From positions 62,001 through 126,000 of the forward strand of contig CAJNOJ010000122.1 of the NCBI GenBank assembly GCA_905250025.1: a stretch of 64,000 bases of DNA, given 5' to 3'. Positions within the stretch are counted from its first letter, which is position 1, and each line of letters opens with the position of its first letter. Below are positions 10,352-22,836 of this stretch, piece after piece. The translations under genes were made by a program, and so were the position numbers. The notes under the pieces are model-generated. The model saw nothing but the letters and a program-made list of their open reading frames with translations. It searched no databases and had not been told where the DNA came from. This stretch comes from Adineta ricciae (taxonomy: Eukaryota > Rotifera > Eurotatoria > Adinetida > Adinetidae).

Positions 10352-13300
10352 ATGACATGCTGGGATATTCTTCAGGAAAGATGCGAACTTTTTCTCGAAT
10401 CAGCAGCCTATGTTCAATGCGATCGCCGACAACAGCTTCTAATCATTCATCATCCATCCATGAAAAATCTTCCGGCGTCTTCGGCTAGTTCGATATTGAG
10501 TGGTAGTGATCATGGGAGTGTAGTTAGCAGGCTAACAACAATATCGGTTGGAACATTTATCCCTAGTTAGTAATGAAGGATTTCCGACGAAATTTGATCG
10601 ACGATGAAGTTTGTTTTAGTCCAACTCGAACGGATTCAATATATTCAACGTGCTGATGGGAGTAGTGCAGGCCGTTCAGCGCGAAACTATGATGCGAATA
10701 ACCATCAACAAGGACAGACTAACCGAAATCGACAGCAACCGAAGCTTTTAGAAATATTTTATTGTGAGGATCGGGCGCGGTCGGAGTATCTCTACAAAAA
10801 TGTTCTTATTCAATTGAGAAAATCTGGTAAAAACGTATCTCTTCAGTCAGTCATCTGAATTCTCGTGTTTAGATGAGGAGTTAGACAAATGGATCAATGC
10901 ACTGTATGAAGTTATGCACGAATCAAAGAATTTGAACGAAGCGGCAAAACGAAATCGGTTGGAAATGAAAGAAATTCTCGAAATCATTATGCAGATTCGC
11001 TTTGTTTAGATGGCTTTTGCGCGAATATGAAAAGTTGAGAAATTCACGGGGCGGTTTAACATTCGATTCGATCAATGGTTGGTTAAATTCCCATCTTGGT
11101 CTTTTTGGAGAAAAATCTAACGTAGAAAAATTGATGAAACAAGACGAACTCTTTCGTCAATCGAACGAAATTACTGATACTTTATTCAATACAATTTATT
11201 ATTTTTTCGTGAAGAAACAACAAGACGTAAATCAATTGGAGATTCTCAGATTCGTTTATCAATGAGGTTTATTTAGATTCTCACGAAAATGCTTATGTCG
11301 GATATAGTTGATGATGGGTAAGTTCAGAATTTACTGAAAAAAGTCGAATTTATTTACGTGTTTCTAGCCACGTTGTGCTAGAAAAATTCGCATCGAGAGT
11401 GACAAATAATCGACGAGATACTACAGCACAAGAACTATACAGAATCAAAGACACATTACATCTGGAGCCCGGAGATTCGTATATTTCTCCCCTACAAGTA
11501 ACAGATTAACACTTTCAAGTTCAAAACTCAAATCTTTTCCCTCGATTAGAGTTTCAATTATCTTTGGTCTGATGCAAACTCCGCTTTTGATCCAGTTTCC
11601 CGTACCACATGTATCGATGATTTAGATCAACCTTTGAATCGCTATTGGATTTCATCAAGTCACAACACGTAACTATGACTCTTACGAATCGTTTCATTTT
11701 CTTCCTTCCTTCAAATAGGTACTTAGCTAAAACTCAACTGTTTAATCCATCATCGATTCATTGTTACATTCAAGCTTTATTAAAAGGCTGTCGATGCATA
11801 GAAAGTAAGGAAATCATCATAATTGTTTATTTTTGAAAGTTTGCTTTGCATAGTTGACGTGTTCGATCCTCGAACTGGAAAAGAACCTGAAATTACGCAT
11901 AAAGGTACGCGTATCAAGCCTATTCCATTACGTGGTGTTCTCGAAGCGATTATTGACTACGCGTTTATAACCAGCGAGTATAAAATTTCGAAATGAGATG
12001 AGAACTTCTTGATCTTTCATATCGATATAGATATCCAGTGATCATTTCAATCGAAAATCATTGTTCACCACTGCAGCGCTCAGTCATGGCTCGAATGTTT
12101 ATTGAAATCTTCGGTGGTAAGTTGTAGTTGAAAGAAAAATTTCGGCATCAACATGAAAATAGAAAGAGAATTCTATTGAGTAGATAGTCTTATCCAAGCG
12201 CCTCTATCGCCAAATGAACTTGAACTTCCTTCTCCTAATAAACTAAAGCGAAAGATTATTCTGAAGGTACTATCGCTGCTCGTGCTTTCTGCTGCTAACT
12301 CTTTCTCGTTTTAATCTAATTCGGAACTTGATTTTTAATATGAATAGGACTCGAAAATGAGTGCTCTATTGCTGTCACCACAAAGCAGTGTTGAGGCCGA
12401 TGAACAGTCGGATATTTCTACTAGTCGACTGGAAGGACATGTACAGTTGTACAATGCATCAAAAAAAGTCGGTTTCTCCGTTTGGAACATGGAAAATTCG
12501 ATATTCTTATCATTGTAGAATTGGGTAAACTATAATTATACAGCGGAGAAGGACAATATCTACTTGGCTCAAGTGTATGATTTGCAAAAGATAGAGAAAA
12601 GCTATGAAGATATGAGTGATGATGAGCCTGTTGATGTTGAAGTTAGTTTAATGACAACCCTCGTCGATTTGAATGTTTTCTTCGATGTTTTGTAGAAAGA
12701 TGATTCCAAAGATGGGTTTATTCAAATTTGGTATCATGGAAATATTTCTCATGAGCAAGCTCGAAGATTATTCCTAGAAAATGCTGGCTATGAAGTTGGG
12801 ACTTTTCTTATCCGAAGAAGCCAAAACAAGAATTGTTATTGTTTGACCTATCTGTATGGCGACACTTGGGTTTTTCTGGATATTTCTGCTCATTTTGTCC
12901 TATTTTAGTGCACCGAGCTCGGCGGTGAAGAGCATTGAAATTCAGGAGACCATAACAGCTGATGGTGAATGTCTTTATTCCCTAGCAGACAGAACGTTTG
13001 ATTCAATCCCGGATCTCGTTGCTGCTTATCGAACATATAACTTTGCCGATGCGAAATCAGAATCAAATGAAAGCAATTCTATACGATTAGGACGGCCTGT
13101 TCCACGGCCAAAATGGTACCAAGAGTTGAAGAGTAAAAAGTGGTATCAACCGGATTTAACACGAAGACAAGCAGAAGAATTGTTACGCGAGATCGGGGAA
13201 GAGATGACATTTCTCATTCGAAAATCATCCAATCGTGATCGACAAGATTATAGTTTATCTGTTTATTATAATGGTGGTATTCGGCATTCGCCGATCTATA

Positions 13301-14977
13301 CCGATGGTACGGACTTGATGTTACAATCAAAAACCTTCACAAGTTTAGTGGAAATTGTTGATTATTATTCGCATAAACCGGTGTTTAATGGCCTAACTTT
13401 ACAAGCTCCGGCGAAATCATATGAGGAGTTTCTTCGTGAACGGGAACAGAATGGCACACATGGAACGAATAAGCATATAATCTTTCAGCCATTAGAAGCA
13501 GCGATTTCCTTACAAGCAGATCAATTTCGAATAAGTAAAGAGAAAAATCATTGATTTTCTCGTTAAGAAAAGCGCGTTTTTAAGGAAATATTGATGGAAA
13601 TTCGGTAAAATCAACGATTCAAGTGGAGTTACTTACAAATGACGAGGATAAAACGAAACCTCACGGTTATCTAATGAAGTTTGATTCAGCCAAGGAATGC
13701 CAAGTATTTGCAACACGACGTGGCTTGATAATGCCACCAGAATCACCTCCGCTAGGACCAAATCCTAGTCGATCGAAAAATAATGCAATATCAAACGAAA
13801 GTGCAAGAATGTATCTTGCGGATTATGATAAACTGATCATCTACTGCCAAGGCGTAAAATTAAAAGACCGAGATATCGCGAGAGCACAAGACCTTTTGGG
13901 TAAACATGAAAAATAAAGTTCATGAAGAACGTCTTCTTTTTCCTTGCAGAAAAAATCAAAGGATTTGCAGAAATGGTTTCATTGAATAGAACTAAAGGTG
14001 CTACATTTTGCTCTGATATTCGATCAATGCTACAGTATGTTTTCTTAGCAAAAAAACTCGATTGTATACATTTGTTTTCTTGGTTTTAGGTTTAATCTAA
14101 ATCATTTCACTCGTATTTATCCTGATTTTAATAAGCAATCGTGGAATTCGCGAAACTTTGATCCAATGGCGTATTGGGTTTCTGGGTGTCAAATGGTCGC
14201 GCTAAATGTTCAGATGCCAGGTGAGACAACATCCATTTCGATTGCACCTTCCCAAGCCATTCTTTTCCGTAGATCATCCAATGCATTTGAATGCTGGTCG
14301 ATTTGCAGCAAACGGAGGGTAAGACATCGCTCGACAAGAAAACTTCTCACCTTTTCTTCTAGTTCGGGCTATATTCTTATGCCAGATTACATACGTTCAT
14401 TCGATCATCTTAAACCGGAAATCCACACAGTGTCAATGTTATTGAAAATTCGCATTATCGCTGTGCGACATTTACGGTCCGATCAAGTGAAAAGTATATC
14501 GAAAGTTTATATCAGAACATCGATCGACACTGGAAGTAAACGAAAACAAGCTGAGAATCAAAGTCTACTGAGTAGATCATTCGTACATGATTTTATTCTT
14601 TTATATTCTTTTCCTTTTGATAAATAGCAACTATTTATGGTCCATGTGGTGTTTGGGATTCGAAAAAATCTCCTCCGAAACAAAACGATCAATTACTCGC
14701 ACAATATAGTCTTCAATCGCATAATAAAGACGTCGATATTCTCTCTTTCGAAGTTGTTACCGATAATGAAGAATTCTGTGGACAATCAACAATTCCGTTA
14801 TCGTGCTTGAGATCAGGTTTCCGATTTTGCTTATTTGTACAACAATTATTTCAAGATATTTTCTTAGGTATTCGATCTGTACAACTTTACGATAAATTCA
14901 ACGAGCGCTTAGATTTAAGTGCGCTGCTTGTCGATATTAATTTTCAAACGAGTAAAGCTAGTCTTGCAATAGGATAA
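10352..14977 (+). CDS. PLCG: Phospholipase C gamma-like enzyme without a visible SH3 domain
   Basis: PLC-gamma cleaves PIP2 to IP3 and DAG after recruitment to phosphotyrosines. I join 22 exons in frame (10352-10565, 10620-10826, 10873-10957, 11010-11226, 11277-11317, 11368-11497, 11550-11668, 11719-11804, 11854-11977, 12031-12116, 12184-12266, 12348-12467, 12519-12641, 12696-12853, 12909-13534, 13585-13899, 13950-14034, 14090-14220, 14273-14318, 14363-14562, 14628-14816, 14868-14977) for 1164 aa. Order: PH-like N-terminus, EF-hand region, X domain (SSSHNTYL with H336, IEID with E366/D368, ITHK with H382, SIEN with E416), N-SH2 (from about 552, WYHGNIS...FLIRRS), C-SH2 (676-770, FLIRKS), a degenerate PH-like half (about 808-850), Y domain (from about 883, IIYC...FDPMAYWVSG...NGGSGYIL) and C2 (about 1030-1164). 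Catalytic residues are all present. No ALYDY-type SH3 follows the C-SH2, unlike canonical PLC-gamma (about 1290 aa). Confidence 0.9.
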
Positions 14978-15393
14978 TTATATACAAAATATTTGATTTT
15001 AGTGTAATTATTTGACTAAATGTAGTTCCAATCGATCATGCTATTTCAAGAAAAATTTCGTCAAACATTGAAAATAGAAGATTAGAATCAACGGTCGCGT
15101 CGTTATTAATTTTTTTTCTCGTTTATTTTTGTACACATTCTGTCATTATATTTTCTCTTGCCTTCTTCCNCGAGTAAAGCTAGTCTTGCAATAGGATAAT
15201 TATATACAAAATATTTGATTTTAGTGTAATTATTTGACTAAATGTAGTTCCAATCGATCATGCTATTTCAAGAAAAATTTCGTCAAACATTGAAAATAGA
15301 AGATTAGAATCAACGGTCGCGTCGTTATTAATTTTTTTTCTCGTTTATTTTTGTACACATTCTGTCATTATATTTTCTCTTGCCTTCTTCCTC
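14949..15393. repeat. 222-bp exact duplication across a single N (assembly overlap)
   Basis: 14949-15170 and 15172-15393 are identical by eye and separated only by N at 15171. The first copy starts inside the last PLC-gamma exon. The second runs straight into a (TC)n tract at about 15404-15423. This is what two contig ends look like when they overlap but were joined rather than merged. The duplication is probably not biological. Confidence 0.85.
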
Positions 15394-16983
15394 CCTCTCT
15401 TTTTCTCTCTCTCTCTCTCTCTCGCTTGCATTCGTTACCTTGCACCTTATGTCTCCAGCAAAATAGCAAAGTGTAATTTGATTTTACACAAGTCAAAGAA
15501 GCACATCATACATACACCTGTATCAGAGGAACAAAGTAGGACGAGAAGGAGAGAAAGAGAGAACAAGATTGCAATATGATATTTTCTTCTTCACATTCGT
15601 TCTTTTCTTCGACGATATTTCTCTCTAATTATGTTACACCGATGTTAATCTTCCCTTTTACTTTTTTTCATTAATATTGGACACCTTTTTCTTCTTTTAT
15701 ATACACGTAGAAGTTTTGTATCTTCTTTCCTTTCTTTTTTCGTTCTTTCTTTTCTAGTTGGATCTGTCAATTCGATGTTTCAAGGACAATGAGACAAGAG
15801 CGTGTGTCAACATACTTCACATTATCGTCTATTTCTTTTGTCGCATGTTTTGCAGCTGCTGATTCCTGTTGAAAGGTGTCACATAGTAGTGTACTACTTT
15901 GCCATTCTAGCAGAAAGAGAAAAGAACAATGATGAAAGAGAATTTCGCATTCTTCTCTCCGTGCTTCATCCCATTAACAGTCTTTCATCATCACCAACGG
16001 CACAACCACTCATATTAGTTTTTTGTCGCGATGATGTTTCGCTCTAGACAATGTGCGACGCGTGCCTCTATACGATCAACAAGATAGGAAAAAAAGAGAA
16101 AAAGACAGAACGAAGGAAAACGAAGGTTTGCACAGCCCCGGACGTCCGTGTCAGTTTGCATGAGTGTTCTTCTTCAGTTGCGTTGGATACCTCCTTGCCT
16201 TTCCTTGATTGATGTCGTATGCGATAGGTTACCTCGTGTGTCAGCCATCATCTATGTAAGTAAGTATACTATAAGAACCGAAAGGAAGAATAGAACGCTA
16301 AATGATAGAACAGACAAACGACCGAACAGAATATTTTAAATATACAATACGCCCTCTCACATATTCTATATGTGATTATGAAGAGTAGACGCGTTTGTGC
16401 GATCTCGTTTTTCTCTTCGTATGTATTTAGAAGGTTGCCCCTCGTCTCTCTATTGCTATACGCTCTGTCGTGCAGCACTCGAGTAACTGAAAAAAGAGAA
16501 GGAAAAAAGAGGCAAAACATTGTACGATGCGATGCATCCATCCAATATAAAGAAGAAGAAAAACGAAGAACGATTTTTTTTATGCGTCTCAATAGAAAAA
16601 AAAGCTGGGCCAAGGAAAAAGGGTGGCGGGGAACGAGAGAGTAATAGAGAAGGAGAGAAAGAGAAAACGGCAAGGCGCGTGCACTAATCACGTCCTTGAA
16701 CGGCTCGCTTGTGCTCTCTCGATGCCACTGTAGGCGTTGGTGGGTTCCGGCTGCGCACAAAACTAGAATGAGAAGAAGGAGATGATGATGATGATGATGA
16801 TGATGAAAGAACTTTTCCCTTGCGTATTCTCTATTTCTCTATCATTCGCTTTCTGTTTCTCTCTTTTCAATTGAAGTCAATCATCAGCTGTATATTCTAG
16901 AAACGATTCTCCTTTTTTCATTCATTATCGTCGTCTTTCTTTTGATCTACCCAGTTCTTCTTCAATGCAATCATTAACACTGA
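15394..16983. other. Intergenic, low-complexity region upstream of FOXO
   Basis: Pyrimidine-rich and purine-rich stretches with a (TC)n tract near 15404-15423 and (GAT)n at 16781-16806. Open frames here (for example 16269-16760 on the minus strand) are compositionally biased and carry no domain. It probably contains the FOXO promoter and 5' UTR. No specific element is called. Confidence 0.45.
16781..16806. repeat. (GAT)n microsatellite
   Basis: Eight to nine uninterrupted GAT units about 180 bp upstream of the FOXO start. Confidence 0.9.
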
Positions 16984-19013
16984 ATGATGATGCGCAACGA
17001 CCCATCTGGTGTCCTGTCATCGTGTGATTTACTCGTCGATCGAACAGACGACAACTACGACTCGATGGTGAAACCTCATCAATCTGATTTGCATCAATAT
17101 CATCACTCTCATTATCCAAATCATCATAGTGATTCGTCGCGTTCATCATCAGTTTGTTCGTCGTCACTTTCACCCAAAACTTCCACATCAACGGGTGCTA
17201 TCACAACAGGCATTTCATCAGCAACTGTGCCAGACGCAACAGTTGCCGTCACTCTAACTGATATCGATCCACAATTAGCTCAACATGTCGAATATGAATT
17301 AGGTTTAACAAAGAAGAATGGAAATGGAACTGGAACACGAAAAAATGCTTGGGGAAATTTAAGTTATGCTGAATTGATTAGTAAAGCGATTACAAGTAGT
17401 GCTGAACAGCGGTTAACATTATCGGAAATCTATGATTGGATGATCAAATATGTTCCATTCTTCCGAAATAAAGTCGATCGAATCAGCAGTGCTGGCTGGA
17501 AAGTAAGTTTCANNNNNNNNNNNNNNNNNNNNNNNNNNNNNNNNNNNNNNNNNNNNNNNNNNNNNNNNNNNNNNNNNNNNNNNNNNNNGCTGAATTGATT
17601 AGTAAAGCGATTACAAGTAGTGCTGAACAGCGGTTAACATTATCGGAAATCTATGATTGGATGATCAAATATGTTCCATTCTTCCGAAATAAAGTCGATC
17701 GAATCAGCAGTGCTGGCTGGAAAGTAAGTTTCATTTAGTCCACTATGAAAGCTTTGAAAAAGCTAGTCTTTCTCTTGAAGAATTCAATTCGTCATAACTT
17801 ATCCTTGCATAACCGCTTTAAACGCGTCCAGAGCGAAGGTACGGGAAAATCTTCGTGGTGGATGATCAATCCGGATGATAAGATGACTTGTGGAAATGAT
17901 ACATCATCATCATCGCCTGCTAGCGGAATTAAACAGCCACGTCGTCGTCTAGGTCAGGGAGCGAAATCTGCGTCTTTATCGACCACAACTCAACCAAAAC
18001 GACTTCGGGGACCTCGTTCAACTAAAACTACTCGAGCAATGACTGTCGCACAACGAATGGAGCAACAACAACAACAACAACATCAAACGTCAGGTAATCA
18101 ACAGATTCAGCCGTCTGACATGTCAACGATATCAATCTATGACACTCAACAATGGCCATCTCAATTAGATACAGACAATACTCCTAATCACATATATGAA
18201 CAAGAACTATATTCAACATCTGTTCATACTCCAACAACGAATACGAATGGTAATTCAACTGCATGTCTTCAGTCGACCTATTCCTATGACGATATAGTAA
18301 CTAATTATGTTGGTAATACATCATCAACCAACAACACAAATAATACCGGTGATTATTCATATCATCATCCACATCAGTATCAATCCCATCCTCAGCATTC
18401 GCATACATTGTATCAACATCATCATAGTTCAAATTACGATCCCGGTGCATCCGGTGGGTACTATCATCATTCAAATTCATGTCCACATCCACTTGATACA
18501 TATCATGCGAATAATCCAGGAACGTATTCTTTGCAACAGCAACAGATTGATCCGAATGATGAACAGGTATACCTACGTGCTCATTCGATCTCATCACATT
18601 CATCTTCATCTTCACTTTCTCCTCCAACTTTATCGACAACTAATAATCTTTTACCTTCATCTTCGTCCGGTTCATCTTCTTCAAACTATCCTCCATCACA
18701 TCCACATAAATCGTCCCTATCCGGTGGTTATCTTCATCCGACTTCGAATGGCACAGTAACTCTCTACAGTCACCATCATCAGCCACATCATCCAGATATC
18801 GAAACTTTACTTGATTTAAACACTCAAGATGATGATATCGATGATGATGACGATCTTTCAACTCTTGTACATCATCATCAAGGAATGATTGATGATCAAC
18901 ATCAACTCTCGTCATTCTTTTCTCCTGACCATAATCATCAAGTCATTTCTCACAATGATGCATCACCATCACTTTTACGTACGGTGCTGAATAGGCCGAT
19001 TGTCGGTAAATAA
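16984..19013 (+). CDS. FOXO: FOXO forkhead transcription factor (contains a false assembly gap)
   Basis: FOXO factors are the nuclear effectors of insulin/PI3K-Akt signalling, controlling stress resistance and metabolism. Exon 1 (16984-17502) encodes an acidic, Ser/Thr-rich N-terminus and the first half of the forkhead domain ([40 protein letters not shown]). Exon 2 (17781-19013) continues [16 protein letters not shown] and [13 protein letters not shown], the FOXO-type wing, followed by a basic segment and a long Gln/His/Ser-rich tail. The 57-bp intron (17724-17780) is read from the repeated copy after the N run. The joined protein is about 583 aa. I found no consensus Akt site (RxRxxS/T) in the recovered sequence. 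An additional 5' exon carrying the usual N-terminal Akt site could exist. Confidence 0.92.
17368..17733. repeat. 145-bp duplication flanking a run of Ns inside FOXO
   Basis: 17368-17512 and 17589-17733 are identical and flank 76 Ns (17513-17588). The repeated piece is the second half of FOXO exon 1 plus the intron start. The true sequence most likely has one copy and no gap. Confidence 0.88.
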
Positions 19014-20099
19014 ATAATTCCACTCGTTTGAAATTGACCTCGAGAAAAAAAAAAACTTCTCTTTTCCTTTTATTTAGATTTGTACAATCATCAGGTGTAA
19101 ACTGACCGGTTCTCTTCTTTTTTGTTTTGTTTTGTTTTCTAAATCTCCCCGTTTTCAATCGATTCAAAACTATCACCAGCGATACGATTTTCTTTTGTAG
19201 ATATTGTGCAATGTATTCTTTCATAAAGCAGTCGTTTTTTATTCGACAGTCGAATGAATACATTTTTATCCTCTGTTGCTATGTTTTTTTTCTTTCTCTT
19301 CAACCGTAAAGTTATTTTTTCTCTCACTTTCCTTTCTTTTTTTCTTTATCATTAAAAAAAGAGATTCTGTATTCTGATCCTTTCGTTTTCAACTAAAATG
19401 AATAACCGGTGATAATCAATCTAATGGCAAGCTCGCGAACAAAATGAATTCAAACTTGAATATATACATGTTTATTTATTTTTCTTTTTTTAATGAGAAA
19501 GAAAGATCTTTGTCCTTTCTAGACACTCTAAGTATATTTTTGGTTTGTTTTTTTCTATATTTTTTCTTTTCTCGTGTGTCTAGATGTTTGTCGAACGTTT
19601 GTTTTTCCTAAATTTCACGCGCACTTGTAATTCACATGAGTTCGTTTTCCGCTGTCTTCGATTTTCTTCTCCCAGTTTCGTTGATTTGTTTTTGTATTTT
19701 GTAAACTTCGACGTGTATAAAGAAAATCAAGGAGCAAGAGATTATCAAAGAAAGGATATTCATTCGAAAGCAAAATTCAAGATTTTCAACAACCTAAATG
19801 ACGTACATTGTCATGTTTATCTTTCATTTCCTAATTATCAACTGAAATATTCGATGAATGTTATTCATTCTGTCTCGACTAGAGTGTACACGATGGCAAA
19901 ATCCATTTGCTATTTTACTAGAGCATCTAGTATTTTTCGGTACGTATGAAATTTAGTTCCTTACTGTATTCTCCTTTTGATGAATTTCAGCGAAAAGCCC
20001 GTGACATGTTTCTTTGTGAGAAAAAAAGCTCAGGTTAACATTGAACACAAATTGATTACAGAAACTCGATTTGATTTATTAGAAAAACCATGTAAAACA
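19014..20099. other. Intergenic between FOXO and the four-pass gene
   Basis: T-rich sequence that probably holds the FOXO 3' UTR. A frame at 19584-19949 is not supported by any domain. No repeats of note. Confidence 0.4.
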
Positions 20100-20627
20100 T
20101 TATTTGTCTAATAAGATCTCAATTGAATATGTTTTAGAAATTAAACCACCATGTGCAAGCCAAAAAACTGCTAATAAAGATGCGAAATAAGCAAATAGAA
20201 ATGCAATTATTGTTAAATAATATGAATACCCATGCGTAGAGTTGACAAAATTAAGATACGAGACCAAAGAAGTTAATAAAAAGATATTTGTTAGGCAAAG
20301 TAAGAAAGGAATCAGGCATCGAATGAAAATAACATGATTTTCATTGATAATTTTGACTAGAAGGAGTATAAGAAGAATTATACAAATAATTAATAACATG
20401 ATTGAAATAACGGAAAGAATACTCGGCGCTTTTGAACATTGATCACAGAATAAATGACGATATTCATGAAAAAACCATCCAGGTGTTGATAAACCGATTA
20501 TCGAAAATAGTGTTGAGAACATGATACTAACTAATATGATTAATATCAAAGCGAATTCACTCAACACTCGCATTTTACTAGTGTAAATGTGCAAATAACT
20601 GAAAATATCTTCTACATATCTTATCAA
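20100..20627 (-). CDS. Four-pass membrane protein, claudin-like layout
   Basis: A 175-aa frame with four hydrophobic segments at about residues 22-45, 68-91, 104-124 and 136-158. The first extracellular loop follows a TPGW motif and contains a CDQC cysteine pair. That resembles the W...C...C layout of claudin/PMP22/clc-like proteins, but similarity is only topological. The internal methionine at residue 19 (MRVLSEF) is an alternative start, placing the first membrane segment at the N-terminus. Single exon. It is transcribed away from the proton-channel cluster that begins about 290 bp to its right. Confidence 0.6.
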   Translation of the reverse strand: MIRYVEDIFSYLHIYTSKMRVLSEFALILIILVSIMFSTLFSIIGLSTPGWFFHEYRHLFCDQCSKAPSILSVISIMLLIICIILLILLLVKIINENHVIFIRCLIPFLLCLTNIFLLTSLVSYLNFVNSTHGYSYYLTIIAFLFAYFASLLAVFWLAHGGLISKTYSIEILLDK

Positions 20628-20913
20628 GTCATTGTTACGTAAAGATACTCAAACAATATCACTGAACATACATATCTTCGTGAAATTATTTAACCAAAGA
20701 AAGAAAGAAACGAACAAAATGCACGTTTGAATCATCGAAAAAAAGTCTGTATATAATAAATACTTATCGATAGTCATAATCGGTAAAGCATTATTGGATT
20801 GGTAGATTAGATTCGATTTGTTTTACATAGCGTGTGTTTGTCATACATTTTTGCGCTGTGCACGCAAATGTATTTGTCGTGTTCGTATAATAAATAGGTA
20901 CTCGATAATACAC

Positions 20914-21824
20914 ATGGCATCTCAGAAAAAATCTCCACCGAATAGAAGGAAGACTTGTTTATCGAAATGGTGGAAGCAAGAATACCATTGTCAACAAGTG
21001 CTTTCGAACCTTATTGAATCTTTTGAATTTCAAGCTTTAGTGATTTTCTTAGTTGTCCTTGACACATCTTCAGTAGTCATAGAAATCCTCCTAGATTCCT
21101 TCAAAATCCATTATGAATGTAAGCACAATCATCATCATGCGTCGGTTCATTCAAAACTGAAAGAGGAACATGTCGAATTAGTCATGGAAATTGCACATTA
21201 TTTCTCGATTGGTATTCTGACATTTTTCGTGATTGAATTACTCGTGCGAATTTTTGCAAGTGGAAAAGAATTTTGGAACATTCGACGAAGAAAAATGCAA
21301 TATCTTGATGCCATCATTGTTATTACGTCGTTGATTATAGACTTGTCGTTTTTACGAGGTGAGAAGAAACTTCTTGGAGAAGAACTGATTCTGGTGTTGG
21401 CATTTCGTCTATGGCGATTCGTTCGAATCATCAGCAGTGAGTCGAGTCTTACGATGAAAATTTTAGAAAGACGTCAGTTGATTTAGGTGTAGCGGAAAGT
21501 ACTCGTCATGGCCAAATGAAACACAAGGATCGTTTGAATCAACAGTATCTCAATGCCATTCGTCGATTGGTCGAGTTATTTGTGTATAAAACGAAGTATA
21601 TTGAAAAGAACGCAAATGGACAAGATTTCAGTTCCCTACTGGAACATTTTCAAGATATGGATCAACAGTGCCAATCGTCATTGGAAGCTTTGGATAAAAA
21701 TCGTGAATTAACGTCTTCAGCTGTTATTGAACAGTTTGTCGATGAACTGAATAGATGCGGAAATAACAAATACGAGGATAGTGTATTGACATCATTATTG
21801 ACACACGCACCAAAAAAAGTTTAA
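20914..21824 (+). CDS. HVCN1: Voltage-gated proton channel Hv1, tandem copy 1
   Basis: Voltage-sensor-only channel that extrudes protons. Exons 20914-21436 and 21487-21824 give 286 aa. S1 contains VVLDT with the selectivity aspartate D50. S2 begins AHYFSIGILTFF with H95, the equivalent of a human zinc-binding histidine. S3 holds YLDAIIVITSLIIDL. S4 is FRLWRFVRII with three arginines (R165, R168, R171), matching the human S4 pattern. A C-terminal helical region follows (from about 180), expected to dimerise. The S1-S2 loop is His-rich (KHNHHHASVH). The S3-S4 loop lacks the second zinc-binding histidine seen in vertebrates. The single intron lies just after S4 in all three copies. Confidence 0.93.
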
Positions 21825-22229
21825 AATGGCTTCTGCGAATAAAAACTTACTTTTATAACTTCTACCTTAACCCATCACGCAAAAACGTGACTTTTCATTG
21901 CGAGATGTATAGCTGTGTAGCATAAAGTGTTCTTTTTTTTATTTCAAAGAAGAAATTCAATAAAAAAAAGAGTACAAACACTGCACTGTCAAAAGGGATT
22001 ACAATGCTAAAAGGACAACTAACTATTTTTATGTTTCTACTTCTCGACCTTTTTCTGCAGTCTGACATCTTCACATCCGTTGTTCTTTTTGATAGAGGCA
22101 TGCACACATACATACTTTCACACACTCTTATCGGCGCTGCTTTTCTGTTATCGTCTTCAAACGTTGTACTTGATAGTACTTCGAAGATACTGACGGGTAC
22201 TTGTTTCACAAATAATTGGAACCATACAG

Positions 22230-22826
22230 ATGGCGATCAGAGAAGAAACGGACAAGTTTATCACGATTCCAAATGGAAAAAAATCCTCGTTAGATGCAGC
22301 TGGATGCTTTTCCAGATGGTGGAATGAGAAGCTTTCTTCCCAAAAGCTGATTTCGCGTGCGATCAAATCATTCTATTTTCACTTTTTAATCATTTTCTTA
22401 GTTGTGCTTGATACCGCATTAGTCGTCACAGAAATTCTCTTAGATTCCTTCAACATTCATTATCAATGTAAGCGGCAGGGACATCGTTCACTAATTCGTT
22501 TTGAGAAAATCAATGAAGAGCATACTGAACTAGCCATGGAAGTCGCACATTATCTCTCGATTGGTATTCTCGTGTTTTTCGTCGTCGAGTTAATCGTTCG
22601 GATTTTTGCCAGTGGAAAAGGATTTTGGAATATTCGAAGGAGAAAAATGGAATACTTCGATGCGTTCATTGTTATTACCTCGCTGGCCATTGATCTAACA
22701 TTTTTACATGGTGAAGAGAGACTTGTTGGAAAAGACAAAGTTCTAGTATTAGTGTTTCGTCTATGGCGATTGGTTCGAATTATTAGCAGTAAGTTGAATA
22801 TTTTCAGCACTGTCATTAACCAATGA
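22230..22826 (+). CDS. HVCN1: Hv1 proton channel copy 2, exon 1 with intron start
   Basis: The coding part of exon 1 is 22230-22788; the listed end simply reads into the intron to an in-frame stop. It encodes the N-terminus and the whole voltage sensor: VVLDTALV in S1, AHYLSIGILVFF in S2, and FRLWRLVRII in S4. Of the three copies this is the only one with a histidine in the S3-S4 loop (FLHGEERL). Splicing to 22837-23174 gives a 298-aa protein. The 5' region shares a TCTGCAG-containing stretch with copy 3, so the duplicated unit includes upstream sequence. Confidence 0.9.
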   Translation: MAIREETDKFITIPNGKKSSLDAAGCFSRWWNEKLSSQKLISRAIKSFYFHFLIIFLVVLDTALVVTEILLDSFNIHYQCKRQGHRSLIRFEKINEEHTELAMEVAHYLSIGILVFFVVELIVRIFASGKGFWNIRRRKMEYFDAFIVITSLAIDLTFLHGEERLVGKDKVLVLVFRLWRLVRIISSKLNIFSTVINQ

Positions 22827-22836
22827 TTTCTTTGAG

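Noticed and set aside
11854-11977. Loss of the second catalytic histidine in the PLC X domain
   Set aside because: Aligning EPEITHKGT with the family EPIIYHGYT keeps the histidine in register (H382), so the active site appears complete.
16269-16760. 163-codon minus-strand frame upstream of FOXO
   Set aside because: The sequence is low-complexity purine/pyrimidine tracts and the product is Ser/Arg/Phe-biased with no recognisable family.
16984-17598. FOXO frame running through the run of Ns
   Set aside because: Unknown bases cannot be read as coding, and the flanks are an exact 145-bp duplication. Exon 1 ends at 17502 at a GTAAGT donor.
18301-18915. Long frames on both strands inside the FOXO tail
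   Set aside because: They are shadows of the CAT/ATG-rich coding repeats in FOXO exon 2.
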